Of a stretch of DNA of 64,000 nucleotides, positions 23,815 to 32,181 are shown piece by piece (within the stretch, counting starts at the first letter, position 1; each line of letters opens with the position of its first letter). The notes below the pieces were generated by a model. That model saw nothing but the letters and a program-made list of their open reading frames with translations, was not told the origin of the DNA and made no database searches. The translations under genes were made by a program, and so were the position numbers. Source of the DNA: Pseudomonas nunensis (lineage in GTDB: Bacteria > Pseudomonadota > Gammaproteobacteria > Pseudomonadales > Pseudomonadaceae); assembly GCF_024296925.1 (NCBI RefSeq), contig NZ_CP101125.1:3970501-4034500 (forward strand), given 5' to 3'.

Positions 23815-24648
23815 ATGATTCGTAAATGTTTATTCCCCGCCGCGGGTTATGGCACGCGCTTCTTGCCGGCCACCAAAGCCATGCCCAAGGAAATGCTGCC
23901 AATCGTCAACAAACCGCTGATCCAGTACGCGGTAGAAGAAGCACGGGACGCCGGCCTGCAACACATGGCCCTCGTCACTGGTCGGGGCAAGCGCGCATTG
24001 GAAGATCATTTCGATATCAGCTATGAGCTGGAGCATCAGATTCGCGGCACCGACAAAGAGAAATTCCTCGCCGGCACCCGCGAACTGATCGAAAACTGCA
24101 CCTTCTCCTACACCCGCCAAGTCGAAATGAAGGGCCTGGGCCACGCGATTCTCAGCGGTCGCCCGTTGATCGGTGATGAACCCTTCGCCGTGTCGCTGGC
24201 GGATGACCTGTGCCTGAACCTGAACGGCCCTAGCGTGCTGGCCCAGATGATCCAGCTCTACAAGAAATACCGCTGCTCGATCGTCGCCATTCAGGAAGTG
24301 CCCCGTGACCAGACGCACAAGTACGGTGTGATCGCTGGCGAGTTGATCGCCGATAACGTTTACCGCGTCAGCAGCATGGTGGAAAAGCCCAACCCGGAAG
24401 ATGCACCGTCCAACCTGGCGATCATCGGCCGCTACATCCTGACGCCTGACATCTTTGATCTGCTCGCCGATACCCAGCCAGGCAAAGGTGGGGAGATCCA
24501 GATCACCGACGCGCTGATGAAGCAGGCGCAAAACGGTTGCGTGCTGGCCTACAAGTTCGACGGCCTGCGCTTCGATTGCGGCGGTGCCGAGGGTTATCTC
24601 GACGCGACCAACTTCTGCTACGAGCACTTGTACCTCAAGGGTCTCTGA
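23815..24648 (+). CDS. galU: UTP-glucose-1-phosphate uridylyltransferase
   Basis: 277 residues. Makes UDP-glucose from glucose-1-phosphate and UTP. Nucleotide-binding start CLFPAAGYGTRFLPATKAM, then MPKEMLPIVNKPLIQYAVEE in pieces, LVTGRGKRALEDHFD, VSLADDLCL and VEKPNPEDAPSNLAI. Normal length. AGGA lies 7 bases upstream of the ATG. With GalE it provides precursors for the sugar transferase and GT in this locus; it may also serve LPS. Confidence 0.96.
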   Translation: MIRKCLFPAAGYGTRFLPATKAMPKEMLPIVNKPLIQYAVEEARDAGLQHMALVTGRGKRALEDHFDISYELEHQIRGTDKEKFLAGTRELIENCTFSYTRQVEMKGLGHAILSGRPLIGDEPFAVSLADDLCLNLNGPSVLAQMIQLYKKYRCSIVAIQEVPRDQTHKYGVIAGELIADNVYRVSSMVEKPNPEDAPSNLAIIGRYILTPDIFDLLADTQPGKGGEIQITDALMKQAQNGCVLAYKFDGLRFDCGGAEGYLDATNFCYEHLYLKGL

Positions 24649-24692
24649 GCAAGCTCTCAACCGTCGCTCACTCTTCAATCAGGCAGGCCATT

Positions 24693-25103
24693 ATGAACAT
24701 TGCAAAAAACTCGGCAGACATTGAACAGGGCAACGTCGGGGTGATGGCCTGGTTGTCACTGAATCCGTCTTTGCCCTCCCCGGCCGAGACCTGGCTGGGC
24801 TCGCTGCTGATGGTGGAACGCATCGGGGTGTTTCCTTCGTCAGGGGAAATCCGCCGTCCCATTCGCGATCCTGACGCCCTCCTCGCCTACCTGAAAAACC
24901 TTTACGGCGAGCAGGCGCTGGATATCGACGAACGCGCCGGGCTGAAAGTGATTTTCAGCGACTGGCGATTTCGGGCGCGTGTTGTTGGCAGCGATCCTGC
25001 GATCGTGATTACGGTAGAAACCCGCTGTGATCCGCAGCTGATGCCACTCAAGACAGCGGAGTTGTTGAGTCAGTTGGAGCGCTTCGAGAAAGGCATGCTC
25101 TGA
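24693..25103 (+). CDS. Conserved protein of unknown function beside galU
   Basis: 136 residues from the ATG at 24693, 44 bp after galU and probably in the same transcript. Mixed alpha/beta, no signal peptide or membrane segment. Ordered regions include GNVGVMAWLSLNPSLPSPAE, WLGSLLMVERIGVF, ALLAYLKNLYGEQALDI and FRARVVGSDPAIVITVETR. I do not recognise the family. A REPIN follows its stop within 25 bp. Confidence 0.7.
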   Translation: MNIAKNSADIEQGNVGVMAWLSLNPSLPSPAETWLGSLLMVERIGVFPSSGEIRRPIRDPDALLAYLKNLYGEQALDIDERAGLKVIFSDWRFRARVVGSDPAIVITVETRCDPQLMPLKTAELLSQLERFEKGML

Positions 25104-25124
25104 AGACTGATGCCTGACACCGAA

Positions 25125-25218
25125 CCTGTGGGAGCGGGCTTGCTCGCGAAGAGGCCGTGTCAGTCACCATCAATGTTGGCTGACACGCCGCCTTCGCGAG
25201 CAAGCCCGCTCCCACAGG
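25125..25218. repeat. REPIN, class I, overlapping a coding end
   Basis: CCTGTGGGAGCGGGCTTGCT and its reverse complement around a spacer with GTGTCAGTCACCATCAATGT. The right arm and part of the spacer encode the last residues and stop codon of the minus-strand SGNH gene. Confidence 0.92.
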
Positions 25219-26356
25219 TGTCCTGCGGCGAGACCGCTTTATTCCCGCCAACGATCAGACGATAGAGATAATCCGCAATCACCCGCCCTCCCGCTCCCGG
25301 GATCGGGTGAATCCGGTCCGGGCCGATCATCGGCGCAGGTCCGCCCAAGGCATAGCGTTTGACGTCGGCACCGAACGCACATTGCATATTGGCGTAACCC
25401 AGATGTTCCTTGTGCGCCCAAGGCTCCAGCACCTGCGCATAAGCCGACATCGGATAGGCACTTGAGCGTGTGGTGTCCTGGCGCAGGATCAGGTTGATGC
25501 TCGCGGCCGGATGAATCTCGCGCACCATCCGCACCAGCCCTTGAATGTTTGCCAGATACTGTTCGGGTTTCACGCCGAAGCCCTGGTCATTACCGCCCAG
25601 CATGATCAGGTAAATGTCCGCCGGAATCTTCGACACCACGGCTTTCCATTGCGTCTGCCACTGGGCATCGCTGTGATAAAAATCTGCGGAGGCCGCGCCG
25701 GAAGCTGCGAGTTTGGAGACCCTGACGCCGCCCTCGCGATTGCTCAGCCACAAGCCGAACAGGGTGGGCGCGCCTTTGACCACTTCGAGTCGAAACGCCC
25801 AATCAGCCGTGTCAGCCGCACCAGGCAGCGGCACCTCCTGGACACCCGAACCGCCAAGCTGCAATGAATGCCACGAGTCTGAAGCCGTCCAGCGGTAGCG
25901 CACCTCACTGGCTTTCCCATCCCCGAGATACAGCAACTTCGCCTGGGCGATGGACGTGTCAACGCTGGCTGTCGGGCGCGCATCGATCTCCAGATAAGCG
26001 CCGGGCTGGCCGGTAATCGTGCGGCTGTCAGGACTGGCCTGGCCAAGACCGGACACGTCCCAGTCACCGCCGAAAAACTTTTCACTGCCACGGGTGTATT
26101 TGTAGTGAGTGCCGCCAAGCGCCGCGCCATGGTTGAAACCGACATAACCCGGCCCGGCGAAACCCGCCTCGTGGGTGAGCCGCTGGACGAGCTTGTTCAG
26201 GTAAAAATCCTGCCCGGCGCTGTAGCTGTCGCCAATCACCGAGATGGCCAACACCTTCCCCGCCTTGCCTTCGCGCCATTGCGCAAAGCGTTCGCGAGCG
26301 TCACCCACTTCGATCACCGAAGCCGGTGCGGGACGCACTTCATCAACTGCAAACAT
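25160..26356 (-). CDS. SGNH/GDSL-type hydrolase or O-acyl esterase
   Basis: 398 residues. Block I AISVIGDSYSAGQ with the nucleophile Ser (near 43) and the C-terminal DRIHP pair (Asp, His) give an SGNH catalytic set; IMLGGNDQGFG supplies the Asn block. Such proteins add or remove acyl groups on polysaccharides. An in-frame TGA directly before the ATG (AAGGAAG upstream) shows the start is right and that no signal peptide is encoded. The final 19 or so residues come from REPIN sequence, so the original stop was lost or replaced. Last gene of the wzb-to-SGNH operon, next to an acyltransferase-3 gene. Confidence 0.8.
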   Translation of the reverse strand: MFAVDEVRPAPASVIEVGDARERFAQWREGKAGKVLAISVIGDSYSAGQDFYLNKLVQRLTHEAGFAGPGYVGFNHGAALGGTHYKYTRGSEKFFGGDWDVSGLGQASPDSRTITGQPGAYLEIDARPTASVDTSIAQAKLLYLGDGKASEVRYRWTASDSWHSLQLGGSGVQEVPLPGAADTADWAFRLEVVKGAPTLFGLWLSNREGGVRVSKLAASGAASADFYHSDAQWQTQWKAVVSKIPADIYLIMLGGNDQGFGVKPEQYLANIQGLVRMVREIHPAASINLILRQDTTRSSAYPMSAYAQVLEPWAHKEHLGYANMQCAFGADVKRYALGGPAPMIGPDRIHPIPGAGGRVIADYLYRLIVGGNKAVSPQDTCGSGLAREGGVSANIDGD

Positions 26357-26414
26357 GCGTCACTTCCTTATCCGTCACCACGGCGACAGCCAATTGTTGG
26401 TTAAACACCCTTCT

Positions 26415-26563
26415 CGTAGCAGCTGCCGAGCACCGCGAGGCTGCGTTCGGCGGCGAAGCCGTCGTGAGATCGAGCGACGCGGTGTTTCAGGAAAACCGCG
26501 CGCTCAGGTTTTACGACGGCTTCGCCGCCGAACGCAGCCTCGCGGTGCTCGGCAGCTGCTACG
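26415..26563. repeat. Long perfect inverted repeat, 51-bp arms
   Basis: Arms at 26415-26465 and 26513-26563 are perfect reverse complements of 51 bp with a 47-bp loop; each begins or ends CGTAGCAGCTGCCGAGCACC or its complement. It sits between the SGNH and acyltransferase genes, ending 7 bp from the acyltransferase stop. It is a different element from the REPIN classes elsewhere in the window and would form a very stable hairpin. Confidence 0.93.
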
Positions 26564-26570
26564 GGGAGCA

Positions 26571-27602
26571 TTACGGGTTAGCCATTGCGATGATCGGTGG
26601 TTTTTTGCGGGTGGCGCGCTCACCCAGGAATAGCACGGAGGTGAAGTTGAACCGACTGAAAAGGCTCGACAACAGCACCGGCCCCAGCAAGCCACAGGTC
26701 ACGCCGCCGAGCACCAGCACACTGTCAGCCGTCACGCCCAGACGCGCCAGCACGAGGCGCGAAGCTGCGGCAAACAGCACATGAAACAGGAAAATCCCGT
26801 AGGAATAACCACCGAGCCAGATCAACCATCGCGCCTGCAGGTTACTCGACAGCAGCGCCACGCAAGACACACACCCTACCAGCAAACCCACCAGGCTACG
26901 GCGATCCACGATCAGCCCGCGATCCACCGTCGCCACATACAGCAGCACCAGCGAGATCAACACGAACACCAACGGCCCGATCACCCGGAACGTTTGCCTG
27001 ATCTCGCTAACCTTTTCATGGCCAATCATCCCCAGCACAAAAAACGGCAACAAATAGACCGCGCCATTGATGCCGAACGCGTCCACCGCAAACGGCGGCA
27101 GCAGAAAAACCGCCGCCGCGAACGCCAGCAACAGGTACTGACGCGTCACCGTCTGCAACAGTCCGCGCCACTCCAGCAGCCCTACAAACATGAAGATGAT
27201 GAACACCGCCTGCAAAAACCAGAAGTGGTTGACCGGCACATAGAACGACAACAGCGCATCAATCACGCCCACCTCTTTGTTCACTCCGGGACCGACCGCT
27301 TGCAGCACCGAGAACGGCACACCCACGCAAAACAACGGCACGATCAGCCGCCGAACCTTGCCGGCCACGTAGGCCTGGAAGTCATTGCCACGAATTTTGT
27401 AGAGGGAGTAGATGTAGCCCGAGATGAAGGTGAACAGCGGCATGCGCACGTAGACCATCGAGTCGGCGATCACCCGGAACGGCGATCCGACGTCTATTTT
27501 CAGGCCGCCTCCCAGCGGCCCGATCACGTGATACAGCACCAGCAACAGGCAGGCCAGGCCGCGCAGGGTTTCGATCTCCAGCGACTTTTTCTTGCTCGAC
27601 AT
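26571..27602 (-). CDS. Acyltransferase family 3 membrane protein
   Basis: 343 residues from the ATG at 27602. Integral membrane acyltransferases of this family O-acetylate polysaccharides, using cytoplasmic acyl-CoA. Start ETLRGLACLLLVLYHVIG carries the RG and catalytic His; about ten membrane helices follow (FTFISGYIYSLY; HFWFLQAVFIIFMFVGLL; SYGIFLFHVLFAA). There is no fused SGNH domain; a separate SGNH gene follows. It is 12 bp downstream of the Wzy-like gene. Confidence 0.9.
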   Translation of the reverse strand: MSSKKKSLEIETLRGLACLLLVLYHVIGPLGGGLKIDVGSPFRVIADSMVYVRMPLFTFISGYIYSLYKIRGNDFQAYVAGKVRRLIVPLFCVGVPFSVLQAVGPGVNKEVGVIDALLSFYVPVNHFWFLQAVFIIFMFVGLLEWRGLLQTVTRQYLLLAFAAAVFLLPPFAVDAFGINGAVYLLPFFVLGMIGHEKVSEIRQTFRVIGPLVFVLISLVLLYVATVDRGLIVDRRSLVGLLVGCVSCVALLSSNLQARWLIWLGGYSYGIFLFHVLFAAASRLVLARLGVTADSVLVLGGVTCGLLGPVLLSSLFSRFNFTSVLFLGERATRKKPPIIAMANP

Positions 27603-27613
27603 AACGCACAACC

Positions 27614-28717
27614 TCAGCTCAGGATTCTTGCTTCAACCGGCACAGGTTTCTTCGCGCGCAGCTGCAAACCCAGGCCCATGAACAGCACCGGCACCACCAT
27701 GGAAAAATGCCGCGCGAAGGAACCGAAGTCCGGTTCGAACAGCCCCTGCACCAGCAAAAAGGACAGGGGAATGGCGATCAGCTCTCTGACCTTGGTGTCG
27801 ATGCGCACGCCCTTGTAGTCGCTGGACGTGATCATTTTGAACATCAGCAAAGACGTCATCATCATCAACACCACGAAGATGATCTGGCCCAGGCCGGACA
27901 GCAAAATCAGCTCCACGGGAAACGACAGGCGAAAGAAAATGATCATCGAGTCCAGCGCTTGCGACACGAAGTCGCCGCCGCTGAGCCAGGACACGATCAA
28001 CGACTTCGAGCCCTCCTCGCCCGCCGTGCGCAGCTCATTGTTGCTGGCGCGAATCGACGACACCGAATAACCGACTACCAGTTGAATCGCGGTGGCGATG
28101 GCCAGGTAGAACAGGAACAGCATCAGGAAAAACGTGAGCCGCGACACGTACTTCTTCATCACACACACGCCGAACCACGCCAGGGAAAACAGAATCCAGT
28201 AGGGCCGGATCAACACGCCGTAAATCACTGCCGAGCAGAAAAATCCGCCGCGATACCGCCGGGAAAACGAGAACAGCAGAATCGAAATCATCGCCACCGA
28301 AACGATGATTTCCTTGGTCAGGTTTTCGAGGAAAAACGAGCGCACCACGCCCCACAAACACAGGGTAAAAAAGATCGTCAGCGGCATGCGCCGGAACATC
28401 AGCACCGGCACTGCCGTCAGGAACAAATTGCACGCCATCCCGTAGGCCCAGGCATTGGTCAGGTTGATGCCGGTGGGTCGCAGCAGGTACGCCGAGCATT
28501 CGTAGGAGGAGCGATCCGGCGAGAACGGATTCCAGAAGTTGCAGTTGTCGGCGCGGGCGTAGGACGACCACAACGTCATGGCATCGGGGCCCGGATCGCG
28601 GTGCATCAGCAGCGGCATGGCTACCGACAAAAACAAGCCACTGAACAGAATCAGGAACGAGATAGACGAGTCGAGTTTTCTGCCGCGAAACTCGATGGAA
28701 GGCAGTTTCAGCGCCAT
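27614..28717 (-). CDS. Wzy-like polysaccharide polymerase (multi-pass membrane protein)
   Basis: 367 residues from the ATG at 28717, overlapping the flippase stop (TAATG). About ten hydrophobic helices with a larger polar loop (RASNNELRTAGEEGSK) in the second half. Sequence families of Wzy are poorly conserved, so the call rests on topology and position next to wzx. Segments such as LWSSYARADNCNFWNPFS and RPTGINLTNAWAYGMACN lie in the first outer loop and contain cysteines. An alternative is an O-antigen ligase-like or unknown membrane protein. Confidence 0.65.
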   Translation of the reverse strand: MALKLPSIEFRGRKLDSSISFLILFSGLFLSVAMPLLMHRDPGPDAMTLWSSYARADNCNFWNPFSPDRSSYECSAYLLRPTGINLTNAWAYGMACNLFLTAVPVLMFRRMPLTIFFTLCLWGVVRSFFLENLTKEIIVSVAMISILLFSFSRRYRGGFFCSAVIYGVLIRPYWILFSLAWFGVCVMKKYVSRLTFFLMLFLFYLAIATAIQLVVGYSVSSIRASNNELRTAGEEGSKSLIVSWLSGGDFVSQALDSMIIFFRLSFPVELILLSGLGQIIFVVLMMMTSLLMFKMITSSDYKGVRIDTKVRELIAIPLSFLLVQGLFEPDFGSFARHFSMVVPVLFMGLGLQLRAKKPVPVEARILS

Positions 28718-29937
28718 TACGCGGCCACCTTCACGCGAGCAAACCGCGTCAGCAAAGCAATGACGCCGAGCTGCACGCTGATCGAAAACACATTGCCCCA
28801 GGCCGCACCATAAATCGAATAGTGCTTGATCAGCAGGTAACTGACCGGCAGCGAAACCAACAGGCAAATCGCCGCGCTGGCGAGTGATACCCGACTGTTT
28901 TTAGACGCGATCAAACCGCCCCAGACGATGTCGCCAACCGCGCGCAGGGCGAAGGAAAAAATCAGCACCGCGAGCAGGTCGTTATCCGGACGCGGCACCG
29001 TCGTCGCCACGTAATCCAGCACGACGTTGAAGAACACAACAATCATCAGCGCCACGGCGCCGGACAGCAGCAGCGCGCGCGTCACCCACTGATTGACGAA
29101 CAACTGGCGGACGCTCAGCGGTTGCTGATCGTTCTGATAACGCTTGGCGAGCACCGGGATGCCCACCACCGCCACCACCGCGTAGGACAGCGCTTGCAAG
29201 GTGTTGGCCGCCGACCAGGCGTAGACGTACTTGCCGAGGCTGGCGTAGGGCTCAAGGTCGATAATCAGAAAGCGCTCGGCGTACTGACTCAACGCGATCA
29301 GCCCGGTGCCCAGGTAAAACGGTAACCCGGCTTTCCACACCGAAGCGGTGGTCAGCGCAGCAGTCACTCGTCCACGGTGAACGTTCACCACAATCAAGTA
29401 GCCGGCTACCATCACCGACACATTGGCCGCCACCCACAACCACAGCACACTGGCGATGTCGGTCACCCAGCCGAGCATCATCCCGCCCAGGGCCAACAGC
29501 GCCCAGAGGCCGGTTTTGATGAAGAACAGCAGCGCGCCCAAGGTGGCTTTCTGCGCAGAAAACACGAAGGAATTGATTTCGAACGACAGGTGCTCAGTGA
29601 GCAGCAACAGCGCTACACATACGATCAGCGCGGCGCTCGCTTCGATCCCCTGGAACAGCGAATACACCGTGACCGTCGCCAGCGACAACACGATGCCCAC
29701 GGCCAGGTACAACAGCAGGACCTTATCCACCACCCAGCGCGAACTGCGACCGACGCTGATCAGCCGATTGATTTCGGAACTGAAACCGACGCTGTAGAAC
29801 TTCGACGCAATCAACGAGGCAGCCACCACCACGCCGTAAAAACCCAGCGCGTCGTAGCCCAGGTAATTGGTGATGGCCAACACCAGCAGAAACTTCGCGC
29901 CTAACGCTCCGCCCCGGAGCAGTAGCCGAAATATCAT
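28717..29937 (-). CDS. Wzx-like lipid-linked repeat-unit flippase
   Basis: 406 residues with 12 predicted membrane helices of the MOP/PST polysaccharide exporter type (GGALGAKFLLVLAITNYLGY at the start; YFSVGFSSEINRLISVGRS is inside). Moves undecaprenyl-linked repeat units to the periplasmic face. Its start overlaps the pyruvyltransferase stop (ATGA) and its stop overlaps the Wzy-like start, so wzx-wzy are translationally coupled. Confidence 0.88.
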   Translation of the reverse strand: MIFRLLLRGGALGAKFLLVLAITNYLGYDALGFYGVVVAASLIASKFYSVGFSSEINRLISVGRSSRWVVDKVLLLYLAVGIVLSLATVTVYSLFQGIEASAALIVCVALLLLTEHLSFEINSFVFSAQKATLGALLFFIKTGLWALLALGGMMLGWVTDIASVLWLWVAANVSVMVAGYLIVVNVHRGRVTAALTTASVWKAGLPFYLGTGLIALSQYAERFLIIDLEPYASLGKYVYAWSAANTLQALSYAVVAVVGIPVLAKRYQNDQQPLSVRQLFVNQWVTRALLLSGAVALMIVVFFNVVLDYVATTVPRPDNDLLAVLIFSFALRAVGDIVWGGLIASKNSRVSLASAAICLLVSLPVSYLLIKHYSIYGAAWGNVFSISVQLGVIALLTRFARVKVAA

Positions 29938-31046
29938 CGAACGATGCCCTTGATGATCCCATCCATGACCAGGGTCTTGGCTTCGATTTCCCGGCAGGTG
30001 TCGGTCAGCTTCTGGCCAAATCGCGACAAGGCATTCGGTGCGTAAACCGTGTCGATAATGCGGTCGACATTGATGTCGCCGCCATTGATCACCCAGTCCT
30101 CCACGCCCATGTCCTGATAGGCGCCAAAGCCCTTGCGCTCATAGCTGATATGGAACGCCGGAACGCCCGCCAGCAGCGATTCGATGGCGCCGTGCAAGCG
30201 CACAGAAATCACCAAATCCGGCTGGTGTTTGGCCAGCGTTGCCTTCAACGGCAGCAGGTCTTCGGTGATGCCCAACTCGCGATAGAACGCGCCGTCATCG
30301 TTGCCGCGCACCGCGCTCTGCACCGCGCACACCACTTTGCTTTTGTTCTTCAATCGCTGCAGCAACAGCTTCAGGTTGGCCACGTAACCGGCCTTCTTTT
30401 CCTTGCTCCACGCCGGCGGTTTACGCAGCACTACGCAGACCACCGCCGGGGTTTGTGCGCAACGGGTGAACTTGGGTTGCTGCAGAATCTTGCTTGCCAG
30501 CGCCTGCACGGCCAGGTCCGGCGCGCGGTAGACATTTTCATAGGTGCCGAACAGCTCCGAGGAGCGGTTGTCGCGCACGAACACCGCGTCGGCCTGGGCG
30601 TAATGCTCGACGATTTTGCCGCCGTCACCGTGGAACGGACCGATGCTTTGCGGCAGGTACACCGACGGCACTTTGCTCAGGATCGCGGTTTCCAGTTGCT
30701 TGGCGTGCCCGAGTTTCAACTTGATATGTTCGAAAGCGCTTTTGGAACGCATGTAACCGCCGCCGACCCCGACGATCAGGTCGCTCGACTTCAATACATC
30801 CGCAAGCCCTGCGTAGGACTGATTCAGGAACAGCGCCTGCTTGACCCGTCCCAAACCCTTGGCCGCCATCACCGGCGCGTCATGGCGCTGGTACGGCAAA
30901 TAATGGAAGGATTTCGGGTCCGAGGCCACGACGCTGATCGAGGTGTCGGCACCAAAGTTTCGCAGCACCAGGGCGATGGCCAGGTCCACGAGCAGGCCAT
31001 CACCGGAGTTGGAGGCGCTGTAGCCATGCAAAATCGTTACGTTCAT
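29934..31046 (-). CDS. Polysaccharide pyruvyltransferase family protein
   Basis: 370 residues. The family transfers pyruvate from phosphoenolpyruvate to sugars as ketals, adding negative charge. Motifs: ILHGYSASNSGDGLLVDLAI at the N-terminus, LIVGVGGGYMRSKSAF, VYLPQSIGPFHGDGG, FVRDNRSSELF, and late VISVRLHGAIESLLAGVPAF with FHISYERKG. Cytoplasmic. It overlaps wzx and follows the glycosyltransferase by 14 bp. Predicts a pyruvylated exopolysaccharide. Confidence 0.9.
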   Translation of the reverse strand: MNVTILHGYSASNSGDGLLVDLAIALVLRNFGADTSISVVASDPKSFHYLPYQRHDAPVMAAKGLGRVKQALFLNQSYAGLADVLKSSDLIVGVGGGYMRSKSAFEHIKLKLGHAKQLETAILSKVPSVYLPQSIGPFHGDGGKIVEHYAQADAVFVRDNRSSELFGTYENVYRAPDLAVQALASKILQQPKFTRCAQTPAVVCVVLRKPPAWSKEKKAGYVANLKLLLQRLKNKSKVVCAVQSAVRGNDDGAFYRELGITEDLLPLKATLAKHQPDLVISVRLHGAIESLLAGVPAFHISYERKGFGAYQDMGVEDWVINGGDINVDRIIDTVYAPNALSRFGQKLTDTCREIEAKTLVMDGIIKGIVR

Positions 31047-31060
31047 AAGCTGATATCTAC

Positions 31061-32143
31061 TTAATAAGAGGAAGCGGAATAGGCGTCGTAGGTCTGCTTG
31101 ATCATCAACGTGGCACTGAAGCGCTCACGGACCTTTTCGCGCCCCTGAACGCCGAGCGCCAGCAAGCCGGGCTTCTGGATGTTCACCAGCAGCCTGGTGA
31201 GTGCCTGATGATCGCCGGAGGGAAACACGTAGCCCGTCACGCCGTGGGTGACCAGTTCGGGCAAGGACGTGCAGTCACTGGCAATCACCGGCAGCCCCAT
31301 GGCCATGCCTTCGAGCGGCACCATGGCAAAGCCTTCCCAGCGACTCGGCACGATCAGCGCGTCAGCCGCCTGATACAGCGCATTCACCTCGGCCGGTGTC
31401 ACCCACGGCACGTACTCGACTCCGTCCATTTCCGGGCAATCGACGCTGTCCTCGTTGACCGCACTCCCGACCACAGTGAGTTTCAGATCGGTGCGCTTTA
31501 CGCCGGCAAACGCCTTGAGCAACACATCGAAGCCCTTCTGATAGTCGAGCCGCCCGACAAACAGCAGATGGATCGGCGCCTGACCGGAGGTCTTCGGCTC
31601 ATCGTCTTTGTAGGGAATGCCGTTGTAGATCAGTTTCATGCGCCGCCGCTCGATACCGAATCGCGCTGCTTTATCCAGTTCGTACTGGCTGACGCAAATG
31701 ATCACGTCCGTGACCTTCTGCAACAGCCGCTCGATCAGCGAATAGACCTTCTGCTTGGCCGGCGAACTCTCCATCAAAAATGAAAAGGCATGCGGGCAGT
31801 AGACAATTTTCGGTGACCGCCACGGCCGTAAAAGTACGCACACGCAACGGCCAATCACCCCGGAAAAGGTGCTGTGCAAATGCACCACATCGGGTTTTTC
31901 CTTGAAGATCAAACGGCCCAGTTGCCAGGCGAATCGCAGCAGCGAGCGCACATCACGCTTGGTCCGGTCGAAGGTGCGGATCTGTTTTTCTTCAATGCCG
32001 TGCAGCTCTTTTCGCTGATCGAACGGGATCAGATACACCAGCTCATAGTTCGCAGCCTGGCCCTCGGGGGGCGCCGATATCGTGCGAATAACGGTCGCCA
32101 CGCCACCCTTAATCGTTTCGGCCACATGCAGTATTTTTTTCAC
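31061..32143 (-). CDS. Glycosyltransferase family 4
   Basis: 360 residues from a GTG at 32143, chosen because GGGTGG lies 4-5 bases upstream and the sequence from there (KKILHVAETIKGGVATVIR) is the proper GT4 N-terminus. GT-B fold: VVHLHSTFSGVIGR, VYCPHAFSF, LLFVGRLDYQKGFDVLLKAF, and the C-terminal EGFAMVPLEGMAMGLPVIAS with the EX7E Glu pair. Resembles GT4 enzymes of O-antigen and capsule assembly. It is the only ordinary glycosyltransferase visible in the locus. Confidence 0.92.
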   Translation of the reverse strand: MKKILHVAETIKGGVATVIRTISAPPEGQAANYELVYLIPFDQRKELHGIEEKQIRTFDRTKRDVRSLLRFAWQLGRLIFKEKPDVVHLHSTFSGVIGRCVCVLLRPWRSPKIVYCPHAFSFLMESSPAKQKVYSLIERLLQKVTDVIICVSQYELDKAARFGIERRRMKLIYNGIPYKDDEPKTSGQAPIHLLFVGRLDYQKGFDVLLKAFAGVKRTDLKLTVVGSAVNEDSVDCPEMDGVEYVPWVTPAEVNALYQAADALIVPSRWEGFAMVPLEGMAMGLPVIASDCTSLPELVTHGVTGYVFPSGDHQALTRLLVNIQKPGLLALGVQGREKVRERFSATLMIKQTYDAYSASSY

Positions 32144-32181
32144 AATCCACCCATTTCCATTCAGGTAACGCCAATGCCGAA

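Noticed and set aside
26781..28813. His/Gln/Arg-rich plus-strand frames opposite the acyltransferase and Wzy-like genes
   Set aside because: Antisense of hydrophobic membrane proteins gives this composition; no start signal.
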